DNA of 64,000 bases from Zobellia amurskyensis (GCF_009725985.1 NZ_RCNR01000008.1:103439-167438), one strand, 5' to 3'. Positions 8,357 to 18,356 are shown, numbered from the stretch's first letter. Notes: generated by a model from the sequence alone, not told the origin. A program made the numbers and translations.

Positions 8357-9862
8357 TTAAATCCCTTTTATCCCGTAAGCAGCATCGTTCCAGCGCAACT
8401 CTTGCTTAAAGCGATAGAGGTCTGTTTTTTCATCGATCAACAAAAATTCTATATCCATTATTTCGGCGAAGTCCTCAAGTGATTCTGCAGATATATTCTG
8501 ACTGTAGCATGTATGATGTGCTCCTCCACCATAAATCCAAGCGGCAGCAGCAGTTTGAAGATCCGGTTTGGCATCCCAAAGCACTCTGGCCACAGGAAGG
8601 TTTGGCATATCATTTTCAATTTCTAAAGCCTCAACTTTATTGACCAACATCCTAAAACGGTTGCCCATGTCAACAATGGATGCATTCAAAGCTTCACCTT
8701 CGCCTGCGTTAAAAACCAAACGCACAGGGTCTTCTTTTCCACCGATTCCCAAAGGATGGATTTCACAGGAGACATCTCCTTTGGCTATAGATGGGCAAAT
8801 TTCCAACATATGTGAACCTAGGACAGTAGTGTTTTCAGGATCAAAATGATAGGTATAATCCTCCATAAAGCTGTTTCCGCCTTCAAGACCTGAACCCATA
8901 ACTTTCATGGTACGCACCAATGCAGCGGTCTTCCAATCACCTTCTCCACCAAAACCATAACCGCTGGCCATTAGTCTTTGTGTTGCTATACCCGGTAATT
9001 GTTTCATTCCGTGTAAATCCTCAAAAGTATCGGTAAAAGCGGTATAACCACCCTCTTCTAGAAAAGCACGCATACCCAATTCTATTTTGGCCGCATCTCT
9101 TAAAGAATTGCGCATGCTTCCATCAGACTTAATTTTAGCTGCCATGGTATACGAATCCTCATACTCTTGAATCAATATATTTATTTGAGTATCGGAAACT
9201 CCATCTATATATTTGACCAAGTCACCTACGCCGTACCCGTTTACTTCGTAACCGAATTTTAACTGAGCAGAAACCTTGTTTCCTTCCGTGACCGCTACTT
9301 GGCGCATATTATCTCCAAAACGGGCCACTTTCATATTTTTTGAATCGGCAACGGCACACGCTACACGACACCAGTTACCTACTTTCAGCAAAACGGACTC
9401 ACTTTTCCAATGGCCAACTATCACCTTCCGGTTCAATCGCATTCTCGACGCCAAAAAACCAAATTCCCGACCACCATGTGCCGACTGGTTCAGATTCATG
9501 AAATCCATATCTATAGCATTCCATGGAATATCACGGTTATACTGTGTATGTAGGTGTAAAAATGGTTTTTGAAGTGCTTGTAAACCAGCAATCCACATCT
9601 TAGCCGGAGAAAAAGTATGCATCCATAAAATTAAACCTACGCAAGCATCCGTATTATTAGCCTCTTTACTTAAAGCACTTATTTCACCAGCAGTTTTAAC
9701 CACTGGTTTAAAAATAACGTTTACTGGAATTGTCCTGTTACCATTATAATACTGGGCTATCTCGGTAGAATGCTCCGCTACCTGTGCTAAAGTTTCCGGC
9801 CCGTACAAATGTTGACTACCTGTTACAAACCAAATTTCATTATTGCTTAAATCAATCATCAT
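8357..9862 (-). CDS. araA: L-arabinose isomerase
   Basis: 501 residues, the usual length for the family. It converts L-arabinose to L-ribulose in the cytoplasm using a divalent metal. The N-terminus ([19 protein letters not shown]) and the blocks [30 protein letters not shown] and FMEDYTYHF are diagnostic of AraA. Two adjacent ATG codons (9862 and 9859) could start it. It is the last gene of a leftward operon araB-araD-symporter-araA, 20 bp after the symporter stop. No defect is seen. Confidence 0.97.
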   Translation of the reverse strand: MMIDLSNNEIWFVTGSQHLYGPETLAQVAEHSTEIAQYYNGNRTIPVNVIFKPVVKTAGEISALSKEANNTDACVGLILWMHTFSPAKMWIAGLQALQKPFLHLHTQYNRDIPWNAIDMDFMNLNQSAHGGREFGFLASRMRLNRKVIVGHWKSESVLLKVGNWCRVACAVADSKNMKVARFGDNMRQVAVTEGNKVSAQLKFGYEVNGYGVGDLVKYIDGVSDTQINILIQEYEDSYTMAAKIKSDGSMRNSLRDAAKIELGMRAFLEEGGYTAFTDTFEDLHGMKQLPGIATQRLMASGYGFGGEGDWKTAALVRTMKVMGSGLEGGNSFMEDYTYHFDPENTTVLGSHMLEICPSIAKGDVSCEIHPLGIGGKEDPVRLVFNAGEGEALNASIVDMGNRFRMLVNKVEALEIENDMPNLPVARVLWDAKPDLQTAAAAWIYGGGAHHTCYSQNISAESLEDFAEIMDIEFLLIDEKTDLYRFKQELRWNDAAYGIKGI

Positions 9863-9882
9863 TCATCAAAATAAATTAATCC

Positions 9883-11448
9883 TTAGGAAAAGTACACGTA
9901 CATACCCACTACAATGGAGCATATTACAAAACCAACGGGTTTGGCGAATTTCCACGGAGTGATATCAACTTGCTCAGTATACACTTGAACATATTCCGTT
10001 TCTCTTGGCCAGAATTTGCCAATAATAAACATTAGCACTACCACTAAAGCAAATAAGATACCCATGACATGAAGGAAGCTAATATCTGGCTTAACAATAT
10101 AAAGAGTTACCAAATACGTAACAACTGCGAACACGATACCAATGTTAGCAGCAATACCCGGTACCTTTTTCGTTAAATACCCTACTAAAATTATAGCTAA
10201 AATTGGCACACTGTACGACCCGTTCAATTCTTGCAGATAATTAAAAATACCACCTTCAACTCCAAATAATAGTGGGGCAATAATCATAGAAATAATGGCC
10301 AAGAACATTCCGAATATCTTTCCTGCTTTTACCACTTGTTTCTCCGTAGCCTCTTTATTGATGTATTCTTTATAAAAATCAAGACCAAAAAGGGTAACGG
10401 AACTATTGAGCGCACTGTTGAAAGAACTCAGTATAGCCCCAAAAAGGACAGCTGCAAAAAAACCGATAAAAGCAGTAGGCAGTACTTTTTTAACCACCAT
10501 TGGGTACGCCTGATCCGCATTGGCCAGTTCACCATTAAAAATTTGAAAGGCAATGATACCTGGCAACACTACAATAAAAGGCCCTAATATTTTTACGAAT
10601 GCGGCAAGACTTAGACCTATTTGACCTTCACGTAAATTCTTGGCACCAAGCGCTCTTTGAATAATCGCTTGGTTGGTTCCCCAATAATAAAAGTTTACAA
10701 TAACCATACCCGTGAAAAGTGTCCAGAAAGGCACCGAAGAATCGGGTCCGCCCAAAATATCGAATTTTTCAGGAAAATTGGTTGTCAGAACGTCCATGCC
10801 GGCAAAAAGACTTCCGTCGCCTACGTATAACAATCCGAATATAGGTATAAGGGAACCCCCGATGATTAAACCTATCGCATTAATAGAATCGGATACGGCA
10901 ACCGCTTTCAATCCGCCAAAAATGGCATAGATACTTCCGATTATACCAATACCCCAAACAGTAACCCACAAAGCACCTTCTTCGCCCATGCCCATTGCTT
11001 CGGGCAAATCGAACATAGTGTTGATGGCCAAAGCACCTGAGTAAAGTACGGTAGGAAGCATTGAAATAGCATATCCTCCTAAAAATAAAAGGGACACCAA
11101 GGTCTTTGTTGATTTACCATATCGTTTTTCAAGAAATTGAGGGATGGTTGCAATACCTCCCTTTAAATATCGAGGTAATAATACCAAAGCGGTAAAAACC
11201 ATGGCTATGGCCGCCAAAACCTCGTAAGCCATAATGAGAATCCCCTCGCTATAGGCGATACCGTTCATACCTACAATCTGCTCTGTTGAGAGATTTGTTA
11301 GAAGCAACGATCCTGCAATTACCGGTCCGGTAAGACTACGACCACCTAAAAAATAACCGTCCGAAGAGGTCTCGTCTGTTTTTCGGGTTGATAAATAGGC
11401 AATGATTGCCACTAACAGTGTAAACCCGATGAACGTTGCTATTCCCAT
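9883..11448 (-). CDS. Sodium:solute symporter, probable L-arabinose uptake
   Basis: 521 residues with about 13-14 hydrophobic helices. It is a member of the SSS family (SGLT-like), with the characteristic early segment SDGYFLGGRSLTGPVIAGSL and the STEQIVGMNG segment. It sits inside the arabinose operon between araD and araA, spaced 21 and 20 bp, so it very likely brings L-arabinose across the inner membrane with sodium. The substrate is inferred from context only. No SusC/SusD pair or extracellular arabinosidase is linked here, so outer-membrane entry must be encoded elsewhere. Confidence 0.88.
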   Translation of the reverse strand: MGIATFIGFTLLVAIIAYLSTRKTDETSSDGYFLGGRSLTGPVIAGSLLLTNLSTEQIVGMNGIAYSEGILIMAYEVLAAIAMVFTALVLLPRYLKGGIATIPQFLEKRYGKSTKTLVSLLFLGGYAISMLPTVLYSGALAINTMFDLPEAMGMGEEGALWVTVWGIGIIGSIYAIFGGLKAVAVSDSINAIGLIIGGSLIPIFGLLYVGDGSLFAGMDVLTTNFPEKFDILGGPDSSVPFWTLFTGMVIVNFYYWGTNQAIIQRALGAKNLREGQIGLSLAAFVKILGPFIVVLPGIIAFQIFNGELANADQAYPMVVKKVLPTAFIGFFAAVLFGAILSSFNSALNSSVTLFGLDFYKEYINKEATEKQVVKAGKIFGMFLAIISMIIAPLLFGVEGGIFNYLQELNGSYSVPILAIILVGYLTKKVPGIAANIGIVFAVVTYLVTLYIVKPDISFLHVMGILFALVVVLMFIIGKFWPRETEYVQVYTEQVDITPWKFAKPVGFVICSIVVGMYVYFS

Positions 11449-11469
11449 AAAATATATTTCATTTAAAAC

Positions 11470-12174
11470 TTAACATCCTTGTCCGTAATAGGCATCCTTA
11501 CCATGCTTACGCTCAAAATGCTTCTTTTTCAAAGCCTCTTTTAGTGTAGCGGCATTAGGATTTATCTGTAAGGTTAGATGTGCCATTTTAGCCACTTCTT
11601 CACATACCGCACTATTATATACGGCCTTAGCTGCCGTAGCGCCCCAAGTAAAAGGGGCGTGACTACCAACCAATATCATGCCTATTTCATTATAATCCAA
11701 GCCTCTGTCTTTTAGACAATCAATTATCTGATAGCCCGTCATATGCTCATAATCGCCTTGAATATACTCATCTTTCATAGGAGGTGCACACGGAATATCA
11801 GCAATCAAATGATCGGCATGAGTGGTTCCGAAGATAGGAATATCTTTTATTGCCTGTGCCCATGCCGTACCATAAGTTGAGTGCGTATGTACAACTCCGC
11901 CAATTTTATCCCATTCTTTATAAAGAACCGCATGCGTTTTTGTATCTGATGACGGCCTCATCTTGCCTTCTACTATCTTTGCTTCAAAGTCACAAATAAC
12001 AATATCTTCTACTTTTAACGTAGTGTAAGGCACACCACTTGGTTTAATGGCAAATACCCCTTTATCTCTATCTACCGCACTTGCATTACCAAATGTAAAC
12101 AACACCAGTCCAAGTTCCGGAAGCTGCATGTTTGCCTCAAAGGCCTCTTCTTTTAACGCTGTATACTTACCCAT
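11470..12174 (-). CDS. araD: L-ribulose-5-phosphate 4-epimerase
   Basis: 234 residues, standard length. It is a class II aldolase-fold enzyme that converts L-ribulose 5-phosphate to D-xylulose 5-phosphate, the exit from the arabinose pathway into the pentose phosphate route. The zinc ligands His96 and His98 (VHTHSTYG) and His171 (GSHAPFTWG) match the positions known for E. coli AraD. The N-terminal GNASAVD and KPSGVPY phosphate-binding blocks are intact. The start overlaps the araB stop by 8 bp, indicating translational coupling. Confidence 0.96.
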   Translation of the reverse strand: MGKYTALKEEAFEANMQLPELGLVLFTFGNASAVDRDKGVFAIKPSGVPYTTLKVEDIVICDFEAKIVEGKMRPSSDTKTHAVLYKEWDKIGGVVHTHSTYGTAWAQAIKDIPIFGTTHADHLIADIPCAPPMKDEYIQGDYEHMTGYQIIDCLKDRGLDYNEIGMILVGSHAPFTWGATAAKAVYNSAVCEEVAKMAHLTLQINPNAATLKEALKKKHFERKHGKDAYYGQGC

Positions 12175-13861
12175 TTCTTCTGGTTTCTTTCATGATATGT
12201 TTCTCCATCGTATCGCCTAGCCTGCTATAGTTTTCATATACTTTTTCGTAGGCTATTGCATCTATTTCATTCGGTTGATAAATAGTCTCAAAAGGACTAC
12301 CCATCTTCTCCATAGCTTCGGGAACACTTGTATAGACCTCCGCAGCTACAGCACCAAAAACTGCCGCACCTAAAGCACAGGCTTGTTCTGACGCCACTAC
12401 CTTAATGGGCATATTAAGCACATCAGCCATCATTTGCATAATAAATGGAGATTTCTTAGCCACTCCTCCCAAAGCAATAACCCCTTTAATTGGTATACCT
12501 TCGGATAAAAATCGGTCAACTATTTTTTTAGCTCCAAAACAAGAAGCTTCTACTAAAGCTCTAAAAATTTTAGGTGATGTACTTCCTAAATTTATACCAG
12601 CAATAACACCTTTCAAATTCTGATTGGCATCTGGAGTACGCCGTCCGTTCATCCAATCTAGCGCCAACTCTCCCGAAGCACCAATAGGCTCTTTACTTGC
12701 CGCATCACTAAGTTCCGGAATCAAATTATTGATTGCCTCAGCAATCAGTTTTTGTTTCATCTCTTCATCAATTAAAGACGATTTAGATATTAATTCTTCA
12801 ATTGGCCACGCCAATACCCTGCTATACCATGCATAAATATCTCCGAAAGCAGACTGGCCGGCTTCCAACCCTAACATATCCGGAATAACGGAACCATCTA
12901 CTTGTCCGCAAATACCTTTAACCAATTTTTCTTCACCTTCCATAGGAGCTACCAAAACATCACAAGTAGAGGTACCCATAATTTTTGTTAGGTAATAGGG
13001 TTCTATTTTTGCCCCTACGGCGCCCATATGGGCATCAAAAGCCCCCACGGAAACAACCGTACTTTCAGAAAGACCAAGTCGCTCGGCCCATTCGGAACTT
13101 AAAGTACCTACTGGAACATCCGAAGTGTAGGTCTGATTAAAAAGACGCTCTCTTAGTCCATCCAAAAGCGGATCTAATGCCACAAAAAATTCATTTGAGG
13201 GTAACCCGTCATAACTATCATGCCAAAGAGCCTTGTGTCCTGCGGCGCATCTACTGCGCTTCATTTCCCGAACATCTTTGCCACCAGTGAGCAAAAAGGG
13301 TATCCAATCACAATGTTCTACCCAAGAATAGGCGACTTTATGTACTTTAGCATCCGTTCTGGACACGTGTAATATCTTGCTCCAGAACCATTCCGAAGAA
13401 TAGATTCCTCCTTCGTATTGCGAATAATCAATATCCCATGTGGCACATAATGCATTAATTTCATTAGCCTCTTGGATACCGGTATGGTCTTTCCAGAGCA
13501 CGAACATAGCATTCGGGTTTTCTTTGAACTCCTCTAAAAGCGCCAATGGAGTTCCGCTGGCATCAACAGCCACAGGAGTACTTCCTGTGGTATCTACACC
13601 GATACTTACAATTTGTGCCGCAATATCGGAACCTACTTCAGCCACCACCGACTTAATCGTAGATTCTATACCTTCAATATAATCCAATGGGTGTTGCCGG
13701 AAACGGTTTTGGGAAGCGTTACAGTATTCACCTTCTTTCCAACGTTTATAATAATGTACCGAGGTGGCAAGTTCCTCGCCCGTTCGTGTATTGACCAAAA
13801 GGGCCCGGACGGAATCCGAACCAAAATCCAAGCCTAAACTATAGGCGATTTGTGACCTCAT
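12167..13861 (-). CDS. araB: Ribulokinase
   Basis: 564 residues, a FGGY-family sugar kinase that phosphorylates L-ribulose at the expense of ATP. The N-terminal phosphate motif LGLDFGSDSVRALLVN, the central GVDTTGSTPVAVD segment and the C-terminal GGVAKKSPFIMQMMADVL adenosine-binding block are all present. The length is typical of bacterial AraB (about 560). First gene of the arabinose operon. The 101-bp upstream gap holds a 9-bp inverted repeat and an 8-bp hairpin that could serve as regulator sites. Confidence 0.95.
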   Translation of the reverse strand: MRSQIAYSLGLDFGSDSVRALLVNTRTGEELATSVHYYKRWKEGEYCNASQNRFRQHPLDYIEGIESTIKSVVAEVGSDIAAQIVSIGVDTTGSTPVAVDASGTPLALLEEFKENPNAMFVLWKDHTGIQEANEINALCATWDIDYSQYEGGIYSSEWFWSKILHVSRTDAKVHKVAYSWVEHCDWIPFLLTGGKDVREMKRSRCAAGHKALWHDSYDGLPSNEFFVALDPLLDGLRERLFNQTYTSDVPVGTLSSEWAERLGLSESTVVSVGAFDAHMGAVGAKIEPYYLTKIMGTSTCDVLVAPMEGEEKLVKGICGQVDGSVIPDMLGLEAGQSAFGDIYAWYSRVLAWPIEELISKSSLIDEEMKQKLIAEAINNLIPELSDAASKEPIGASGELALDWMNGRRTPDANQNLKGVIAGINLGSTSPKIFRALVEASCFGAKKIVDRFLSEGIPIKGVIALGGVAKKSPFIMQMMADVLNMPIKVVASEQACALGAAVFGAVAAEVYTSVPEAMEKMGSPFETIYQPNEIDAIAYEKVYENYSRLGDTMEKHIMKETRRNG

Positions 13862-13906
13862 GTGTGATAACTTTAAATTTTAGATAGCGTTTTAAAATAG
13901 GGCCAC

Positions 13907-13957
13907 CTTGTAAAAGAGACTAATATAGAACATTTTACAAGTGTTTCAAAAACACTT
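13907..13957. promoter_or_regulatory. Inverted repeats upstream of araB, candidate regulator sites
   Basis: CTTGTAAAA at 13907-13915 and TTTTACAAG at 13933-13941 form a perfect 9-bp inverted repeat with a 17-bp spacer. Next to it AAGTGTTT-CAA-AAACACTT (13939-13957) forms an 8-bp stem that lacks a following T tract, so it is a poor terminator. Both lie between the Nudix-type regulator stop and the araB start, which suits an operator for that regulator. The assignment is inference. Confidence 0.4.
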
Positions 13958-13962
13958 AATAC

Positions 13963-14640
13963 CTAAATTGTAAAGTTTTTTGTTTTGTTGTATTTTTTTT
14001 CATCAAAACGGTATAAAAAGGCGCCCTTTTTAGATTCGGACATGTCTTTTTCGTTCAATTTAACTAGAAAGTCCATTGTAGCAAGCTTCTTTCGAAAGTT
14101 GCGTTTATCCATTTCTTCTTGAAAAATTCCTTCATAGAGTTTTTGCAATTGTGGTAGCGTAAACTTCTCTGGAAGAAGATTAAAGACAATAGGAAATGTC
14201 CGCACTCTTCTCTGAAGACGTCTAATGGCAGATTCAACCATATCCTTATGGTCAAAAATTAAATCAGGAAGTTCATCAATAGGAAACCATTCTGCCCGGT
14301 ATTCTTCTATCAGCTCTTTATTATACTTCTCTTTGAGAATCAAGGCACTATATGTTGTAGAAACTACGCGCTCATAGGGGTCACGGTTAGCTTTGCCAAA
14401 AGTCCGTACTTGCTCCATATACACATCTTCCAAACCAGAGAGGTCTTTTAACACCCGGTGTGCCGCATCATCTAAATTTTCATGGTTTCCTACAAAACCT
14501 CCCATTAGAGACCATCTATCCTTTTCTGGCTCAAAACCTCTGTGCACCAATAATACTTCCAGCCTATTGTCATTAAAACCAAATATGATACAATCTACCG
14601 CTAGTGTAATTTGTTGTATATCCTTATATGTTCTATCCAT
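13963..14640 (-). CDS. araR: Nudix-domain transcriptional regulator of arabinose use (AraR/NrtR-like)
   Basis: 225 residues from the ATG at 14640; a TTG at 14673 would add 11 residues with no gain in conserved sequence. Residues 1-130 form a Nudix fold (TLAVDCIIFGFNDNRLEVLLV, WSLMGGFVGNHENLDDAAHRVL). Residues about 145-225 form a winged helix. The Nudix box lacks the full REXXEE catalytic pattern, as expected for regulators rather than hydrolases. Nudix-related AraR from Bacteroides thetaiotaomicron is known to repress arabinose genes and to release DNA when arabinose binds. The position directly upstream of araB on the same strand supports that role here. Confidence 0.8.
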   Translation of the reverse strand: MDRTYKDIQQITLAVDCIIFGFNDNRLEVLLVHRGFEPEKDRWSLMGGFVGNHENLDDAAHRVLKDLSGLEDVYMEQVRTFGKANRDPYERVVSTTYSALILKEKYNKELIEEYRAEWFPIDELPDLIFDHKDMVESAIRRLQRRVRTFPIVFNLLPEKFTLPQLQKLYEGIFQEEMDKRNFRKKLATMDFLVKLNEKDMSESKKGAFLYRFDEKKYNKTKNFTI

Positions 14641-15025
14641 CTTAAAATAAACTAATGTTAATGGTTTCTTCAAAAATACACAAAGAATCCGGGTATAAGT
14701 GTATGAATAACAATTTCAAATATATCCTATGAAATTTCATCCAACAACTAGTAATTCTTTCCCAAATCTGCACAAAAAAGCATAAATCATAAGCATTGAA
14801 AGTCAAAATTTAAATACATTTCTCAATTGTTTTAGGAAATGACAGAATACTATCTTTTACATAAATTTATTCACAAAACAGCCTTCGAGAAATTACTCAT
14901 CTGTCAATTTTCGACATGGAGTCCCTTTTTCTCTATCAAACACCCGATACCGATTTTACAAAACTGTTTTATTACGGTATCTTGCGCCCCCAAAACAACT
15001 ATAAAGTAAAATCAAACCTAACCAT
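14641..15025. other. 385-bp intergenic region between regulator and polysaccharide module
   Basis: AT-rich DNA separating two divergent transcription units. I see no convincing promoter match, RNA gene or conserved open frame. A 56-codon frame at 14839-15009 has biased, Cys- and Ile-rich content with no recognisable motif and is not called. The region presumably holds the promoters of both flanking genes. Confidence 0.5.
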
Positions 15026-16024
15026 ATGATCTCTGAGAGCAAGAAAATTCTCATTACCGGCGTTGCTGGTTTTTTGGGCTCAAATTTTTTAGTTAAATCT
15101 TTAAATGAAGGACACCGCGTTGTTGGGATAGACAATCTGTCCATGGGCTCTCTTAAAAATATCCAAGACAGCCTTGACCACAAAAATTTCGACTTTATAA
15201 AAGGTGATGTTCTAGACACCACATTAATAAACGGATTAGATGTTGATTTTGATGTTGTCGTGCACTTGGCCGCTTTCAAAATACCAAGATACGGCAATGC
15301 TGTTGACACCTTAAAAATAAACTCCAAGGGAAGTGAAAACATGTTGGAACTGGCCAGAAAACTTAAATGTAAGTTTGTTCTAGCATCTACATCAGATGTA
15401 TATGGCATGAGTCCGGATATTCCTTTTAAGGAAGATGGAAATTGCCTCATAGGTGACTCAAAAGTACCTCGCTGGGCTTATGCTGTTTCAAAACTGTTTG
15501 ATGAGCATTTGGCTTTAGCATATATGGAAGATTACGACTTTCCTGTTGTTATCCTAAGATTTTTTGGTTCTTATGGACCAAATCAAAATTTATCGTGGTG
15601 GGGAGGCCCGCAATCTGTTTTTATAGATTGTATTTTAAATAACAAAGAGATTCCAATTCACGGTGATGGACAGCAAACTAGAACCTTTACTTATGTGAAT
15701 GACACAGTAGAGGGCATCTATGCTGCAACTATAAAACCTGAAGCTAACGGTGAAATTTTTAATATTGGAGCAAATGAAGAAATTACTATTCTTGAGCTTG
15801 CCAATATGCTAAAAGATATTTCGGATGAACCAACAACTTCCGAGGTAAAGTTGGTTCCGTATAACGAAATATCTGCAGGCAGAAAATATCAAGACGTAAT
15901 GAGACGTGTACCCGACAATTCCAAAGCAGAAAGGATTCTTGGCATAAAAGCAAAGACTTCGTTAGAAGAAGGGCTACGGATTACATTTAATTGGCAGAAA
16001 AACGTTTCTTTGCAAAAAGTTTAA
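15026..16024 (+). CDS. NAD-dependent nucleotide-sugar epimerase/dehydratase (extended SDR)
   Basis: 332 residues. The Rossmann motif GVAGFLG (12-18) and the catalytic pair Tyr152/Lys156 (AYAVSK) are intact, with a Ser/Thr stretch STSDVYG at 121-127. The proline-rich RFFGSYGPNQ segment and the FTYVNDTVEGI substrate loop are typical of UDP-sugar 4-epimerases and UDP-glucuronate decarboxylases. It therefore probably makes an activated sugar for the neighbouring glycosyltransferases. The exact sugar cannot be told from sequence. First gene of a five-gene rightward module; the next gene starts 5 bp later. Confidence 0.85.
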   Translation: MISESKKILITGVAGFLGSNFLVKSLNEGHRVVGIDNLSMGSLKNIQDSLDHKNFDFIKGDVLDTTLINGLDVDFDVVVHLAAFKIPRYGNAVDTLKINSKGSENMLELARKLKCKFVLASTSDVYGMSPDIPFKEDGNCLIGDSKVPRWAYAVSKLFDEHLALAYMEDYDFPVVILRFFGSYGPNQNLSWWGGPQSVFIDCILNNKEIPIHGDGQQTRTFTYVNDTVEGIYAATIKPEANGEIFNIGANEEITILELANMLKDISDEPTTSEVKLVPYNEISAGRKYQDVMRRVPDNSKAERILGIKAKTSLEEGLRITFNWQKNVSLQKV

Positions 16025-16029
16025 CATTT

Positions 16030-17364
16030 ATGAAAATAGCAATTGTTGGAGGCGGATTAATGGGACTAGTTTTAGCCCAAAAAATATCTTCCTCAACCAA
16101 AGCAACCGTTAAAGTCCTTGAGCAGGATACTTTACCCGGTGGTCTTTCTACATATCATAATTATGGTGATTTTACATGGGATAAGTTCTACCACGCCATT
16201 ACACCAACGGACACAGATTTAATTGACTTTCTTTCCGAAATTGGATTAGAAGAACAGATACAATGGCGTCGTTCGCTTACCGGATTTTACGAAAATAAAA
16301 AGTTTCACTCCGTAAGTAGTTCGTTTGAATTTCTACTGTTTCCACTTCTTGGCCCAATTGATAAAATGAGGTTAGGCTATACTATTCTCAAAGGCTCAAG
16401 AACTGACGATTGGAAAGCACTAGAGAAAATTCATGTAACCGATTGGCTGATTAAATTAGGTGGCAAAAAAACCTATGACAAATTTTGGGCTCCTATGTTG
16501 CACGCCAAATTAGGGGAAAATCACAAAAAAGTTTCGGCCGTCTTTATTTGGACCTATATTAAAAGATTATTCAAAGCCCGTAGCTCTGCCGCTAAAAAGG
16601 AGCATATGGCTTATGTTAATGGTGGGTACAAGACCATTTTTGACCGTCTTGAGGAAAACTTAAAGCAAAAGGGGTCAAATATACTATTAGATAGTAAAGT
16701 TGAAAACATCTCTCCTGACCCTAACGGAGGAATGAACATTAACTACAATGGCACTATTGAACATTTTGATAAAGTAGTTTTTACTTCTCCGCTTAATGTA
16801 ATGGAAAAAGTAACTGCACCTGAACTTTATAATATCTCAAAAAGCAAAAAGCCCATAGATTATCTTGGTGTAGTTTGTCTTATTCTGGTGACAAAAAAAC
16901 CAATTACCCCATTTTACGTGTTGAATATTGGTGACAACGACACCCCTTTTACGGGTGTAATAGGCATGAGTTCTTTGGTAGATTTAGAAGAGACTGCCAA
17001 CCAACATATCACCTATTTCCCAAAATATGTGGGCCAAGACAATGAACTTTGGTCAAAATCAGATGAAGAAATTACAAAAAACTTCTTAAATGGGGTTAAG
17101 TATTTATATCCGGACTTTGATGAAGCCGATATGATTTCTTCCCATGTACACAGAGCTTTTAAAGTACAACCAATGCAAGTATTGAATTACTCTGAAATTG
17201 TACCCAAGGTGAATACACCTCATCCTGATTTTTACGTTCTTAACACCTCGCAATTTGTAAGTGAGTCCGTAAATAACAATTCGGTCGTTACACACGTTGA
17301 AAAATTCATGAAGAATTTCAAAAACGATATTGAATCGTATTCTGAAAAAAGCATAGCCCAATAA
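16030..17364 (+). CDS. FAD-dependent oxidoreductase of the amine oxidase/protoporphyrinogen oxidase type
   Basis: 444 residues from the ATG at 16030. An earlier in-frame start at 15991 would overlap the epimerase gene and precede the dinucleotide motif by extra residues, so I reject it. The FAD-binding motif KIAIVGGGLMGLVLA begins at residue 2, and the second glycine-rich patch LPGGLSTYH follows. The fold resembles UDP-galactopyranose mutases and protoporphyrinogen oxidases, and genes like this occur in many polysaccharide and glycolipid clusters. Context suggests it acts on a sugar or lipid-linked sugar, which is inference. The stop is separated by 1 bp from the next start. Confidence 0.75.
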   Translation: MKIAIVGGGLMGLVLAQKISSSTKATVKVLEQDTLPGGLSTYHNYGDFTWDKFYHAITPTDTDLIDFLSEIGLEEQIQWRRSLTGFYENKKFHSVSSSFEFLLFPLLGPIDKMRLGYTILKGSRTDDWKALEKIHVTDWLIKLGGKKTYDKFWAPMLHAKLGENHKKVSAVFIWTYIKRLFKARSSAAKKEHMAYVNGGYKTIFDRLEENLKQKGSNILLDSKVENISPDPNGGMNINYNGTIEHFDKVVFTSPLNVMEKVTAPELYNISKSKKPIDYLGVVCLILVTKKPITPFYVLNIGDNDTPFTGVIGMSSLVDLEETANQHITYFPKYVGQDNELWSKSDEEITKNFLNGVKYLYPDFDEADMISSHVHRAFKVQPMQVLNYSEIVPKVNTPHPDFYVLNTSQFVSESVNNNSVVTHVEKFMKNFKNDIESYSEKSIAQ

Positions 17365-17365
17365 A

Positions 17366-18331
17366 ATGAGTAAACCTTTTGCGAGTCTTTCCTTGGACAT
17401 GGACAACCAATGGTCCTACATGAAGATACACGGTGAAGAGGGTTGGGAAAGCTATCCTTCATACTTGGATATCTTTGTACCACATGTTTTAAAAGTTCTG
17501 GACGAATTAAATCTGAAAATTACTTTTTTTATAGTTGGTCAAGATGCTGCTTTTGAGAAGAACCATAAGTACTTAAGAGATATTGCAGATGCTGGTCATG
17601 ACATAGGAAACCATTCTTTTGTACATGAAACATGGCTCCATCTCTACTCTAGAGAAGAAATGACCGCCGAAATAGATACGGCCCATGATATTATTGAAAA
17701 AGTAACAGGAAAAGCCCCAACTGGCTTTAGAGGCCCCGGATTTAGCTGGAGCCCCACCTTGCTCGAAGTTCTTGCGGACAAAGGCTACGTCTACGATGCC
17801 TCAACTTTACCAACAGTTATAGGCCCTCTGGCCAGATTGTATTATTTCAGCACATCTAATCTTTCTAAAGAGGAAAAAGAGGACAGAAAAGAAATTTTCG
17901 GTAAGTTTTCTGACGGATTTAAAAAGCTTAAGCCCTACTATTGGAAGACCAAAAAAAACCAGCGGTTATTAGAATTACCGGTAACGACCATGCCTATATT
18001 TAGGATTCCGTTTCACCTTAGTTATCTTATTTATATAAGTAATATCTCAATTCATTTGATGTCGATTTATTTGAACATAGCCATTTTCTTATGTAAAATA
18101 ACCAAGACTCAACCTAGTTTTTTATTGCACCCGTTAGATTTGATAGGAGGCGACCAAATAACTAGTTTGGCCTTTTTCCCGGGAATGAATGTTTCCAGTG
18201 AAAGAAAGGTATTTCTGTTTAAAAAAGTAATGAAAAAGTTAGGCAAGCATTTCACTCTAACGGATATGAACGGACACGTAAATAGCATAATCGTTAAAAA
18301 CGAGCTAAAAACAGAGCAAGTGCCCGATTAA
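17366..18331 (+). CDS. Polysaccharide deacetylase (NodB-homology, CE4-like)
   Basis: 321 residues. The motif 1 equivalent is SLDMDNQW (Asp11, Asp13) and the metal motif is HSFVH (His83, His87), the D-H-H set of CE4 deacetylases. RGPGFSWS supplies the conserved Arg. The first motif is SLDMD rather than the common TFDDG, which marks a divergent branch seen in sugar clusters. There is no signal peptide, so it may work in the cytoplasm on a nucleotide- or lipid-linked N-acetyl sugar rather than on finished polymer. A perfect 8-bp hairpin follows the stop. Confidence 0.85.
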   Translation: MSKPFASLSLDMDNQWSYMKIHGEEGWESYPSYLDIFVPHVLKVLDELNLKITFFIVGQDAAFEKNHKYLRDIADAGHDIGNHSFVHETWLHLYSREEMTAEIDTAHDIIEKVTGKAPTGFRGPGFSWSPTLLEVLADKGYVYDASTLPTVIGPLARLYYFSTSNLSKEEKEDRKEIFGKFSDGFKKLKPYYWKTKKNQRLLELPVTTMPIFRIPFHLSYLIYISNISIHLMSIYLNIAIFLCKITKTQPSFLLHPLDLIGGDQITSLAFFPGMNVSSERKVFLFKKVMKKLGKHFTLTDMNGHVNSIIVKNELKTEQVPD

Positions 18332-18334
18332 TGA

Positions 18335-18356
18335 ATGTGAAACGTGCTTTTCACAT
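18335..18356 (+). other. Hairpin just after the deacetylase stop
   Basis: ATGTGAAA-CGTGCT-TTTCACAT forms a perfect 8-bp stem 3 bp after the stop codon. No run of T follows, so intrinsic termination is doubtful. It may attenuate or protect the 3' end of the upstream mRNA. Confidence 0.35.

Noticed and set aside
14839..15009. 56-codon open frame upstream of the epimerase gene
   Set aside because: Composition is random-looking, with no conserved motif, and it sits in a promoter-containing gap.
14956..15450. 164-codon frame on the minus strand
   Set aside because: It overlaps the epimerase gene, which has intact motifs, and it has the Ser/Phe-rich look of an antisense shadow.
15991..16029. Earlier start for the FAD oxidoreductase
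   Set aside because: It would overlap the epimerase gene by 34 bp and put 13 extra residues before the dinucleotide-binding strand.
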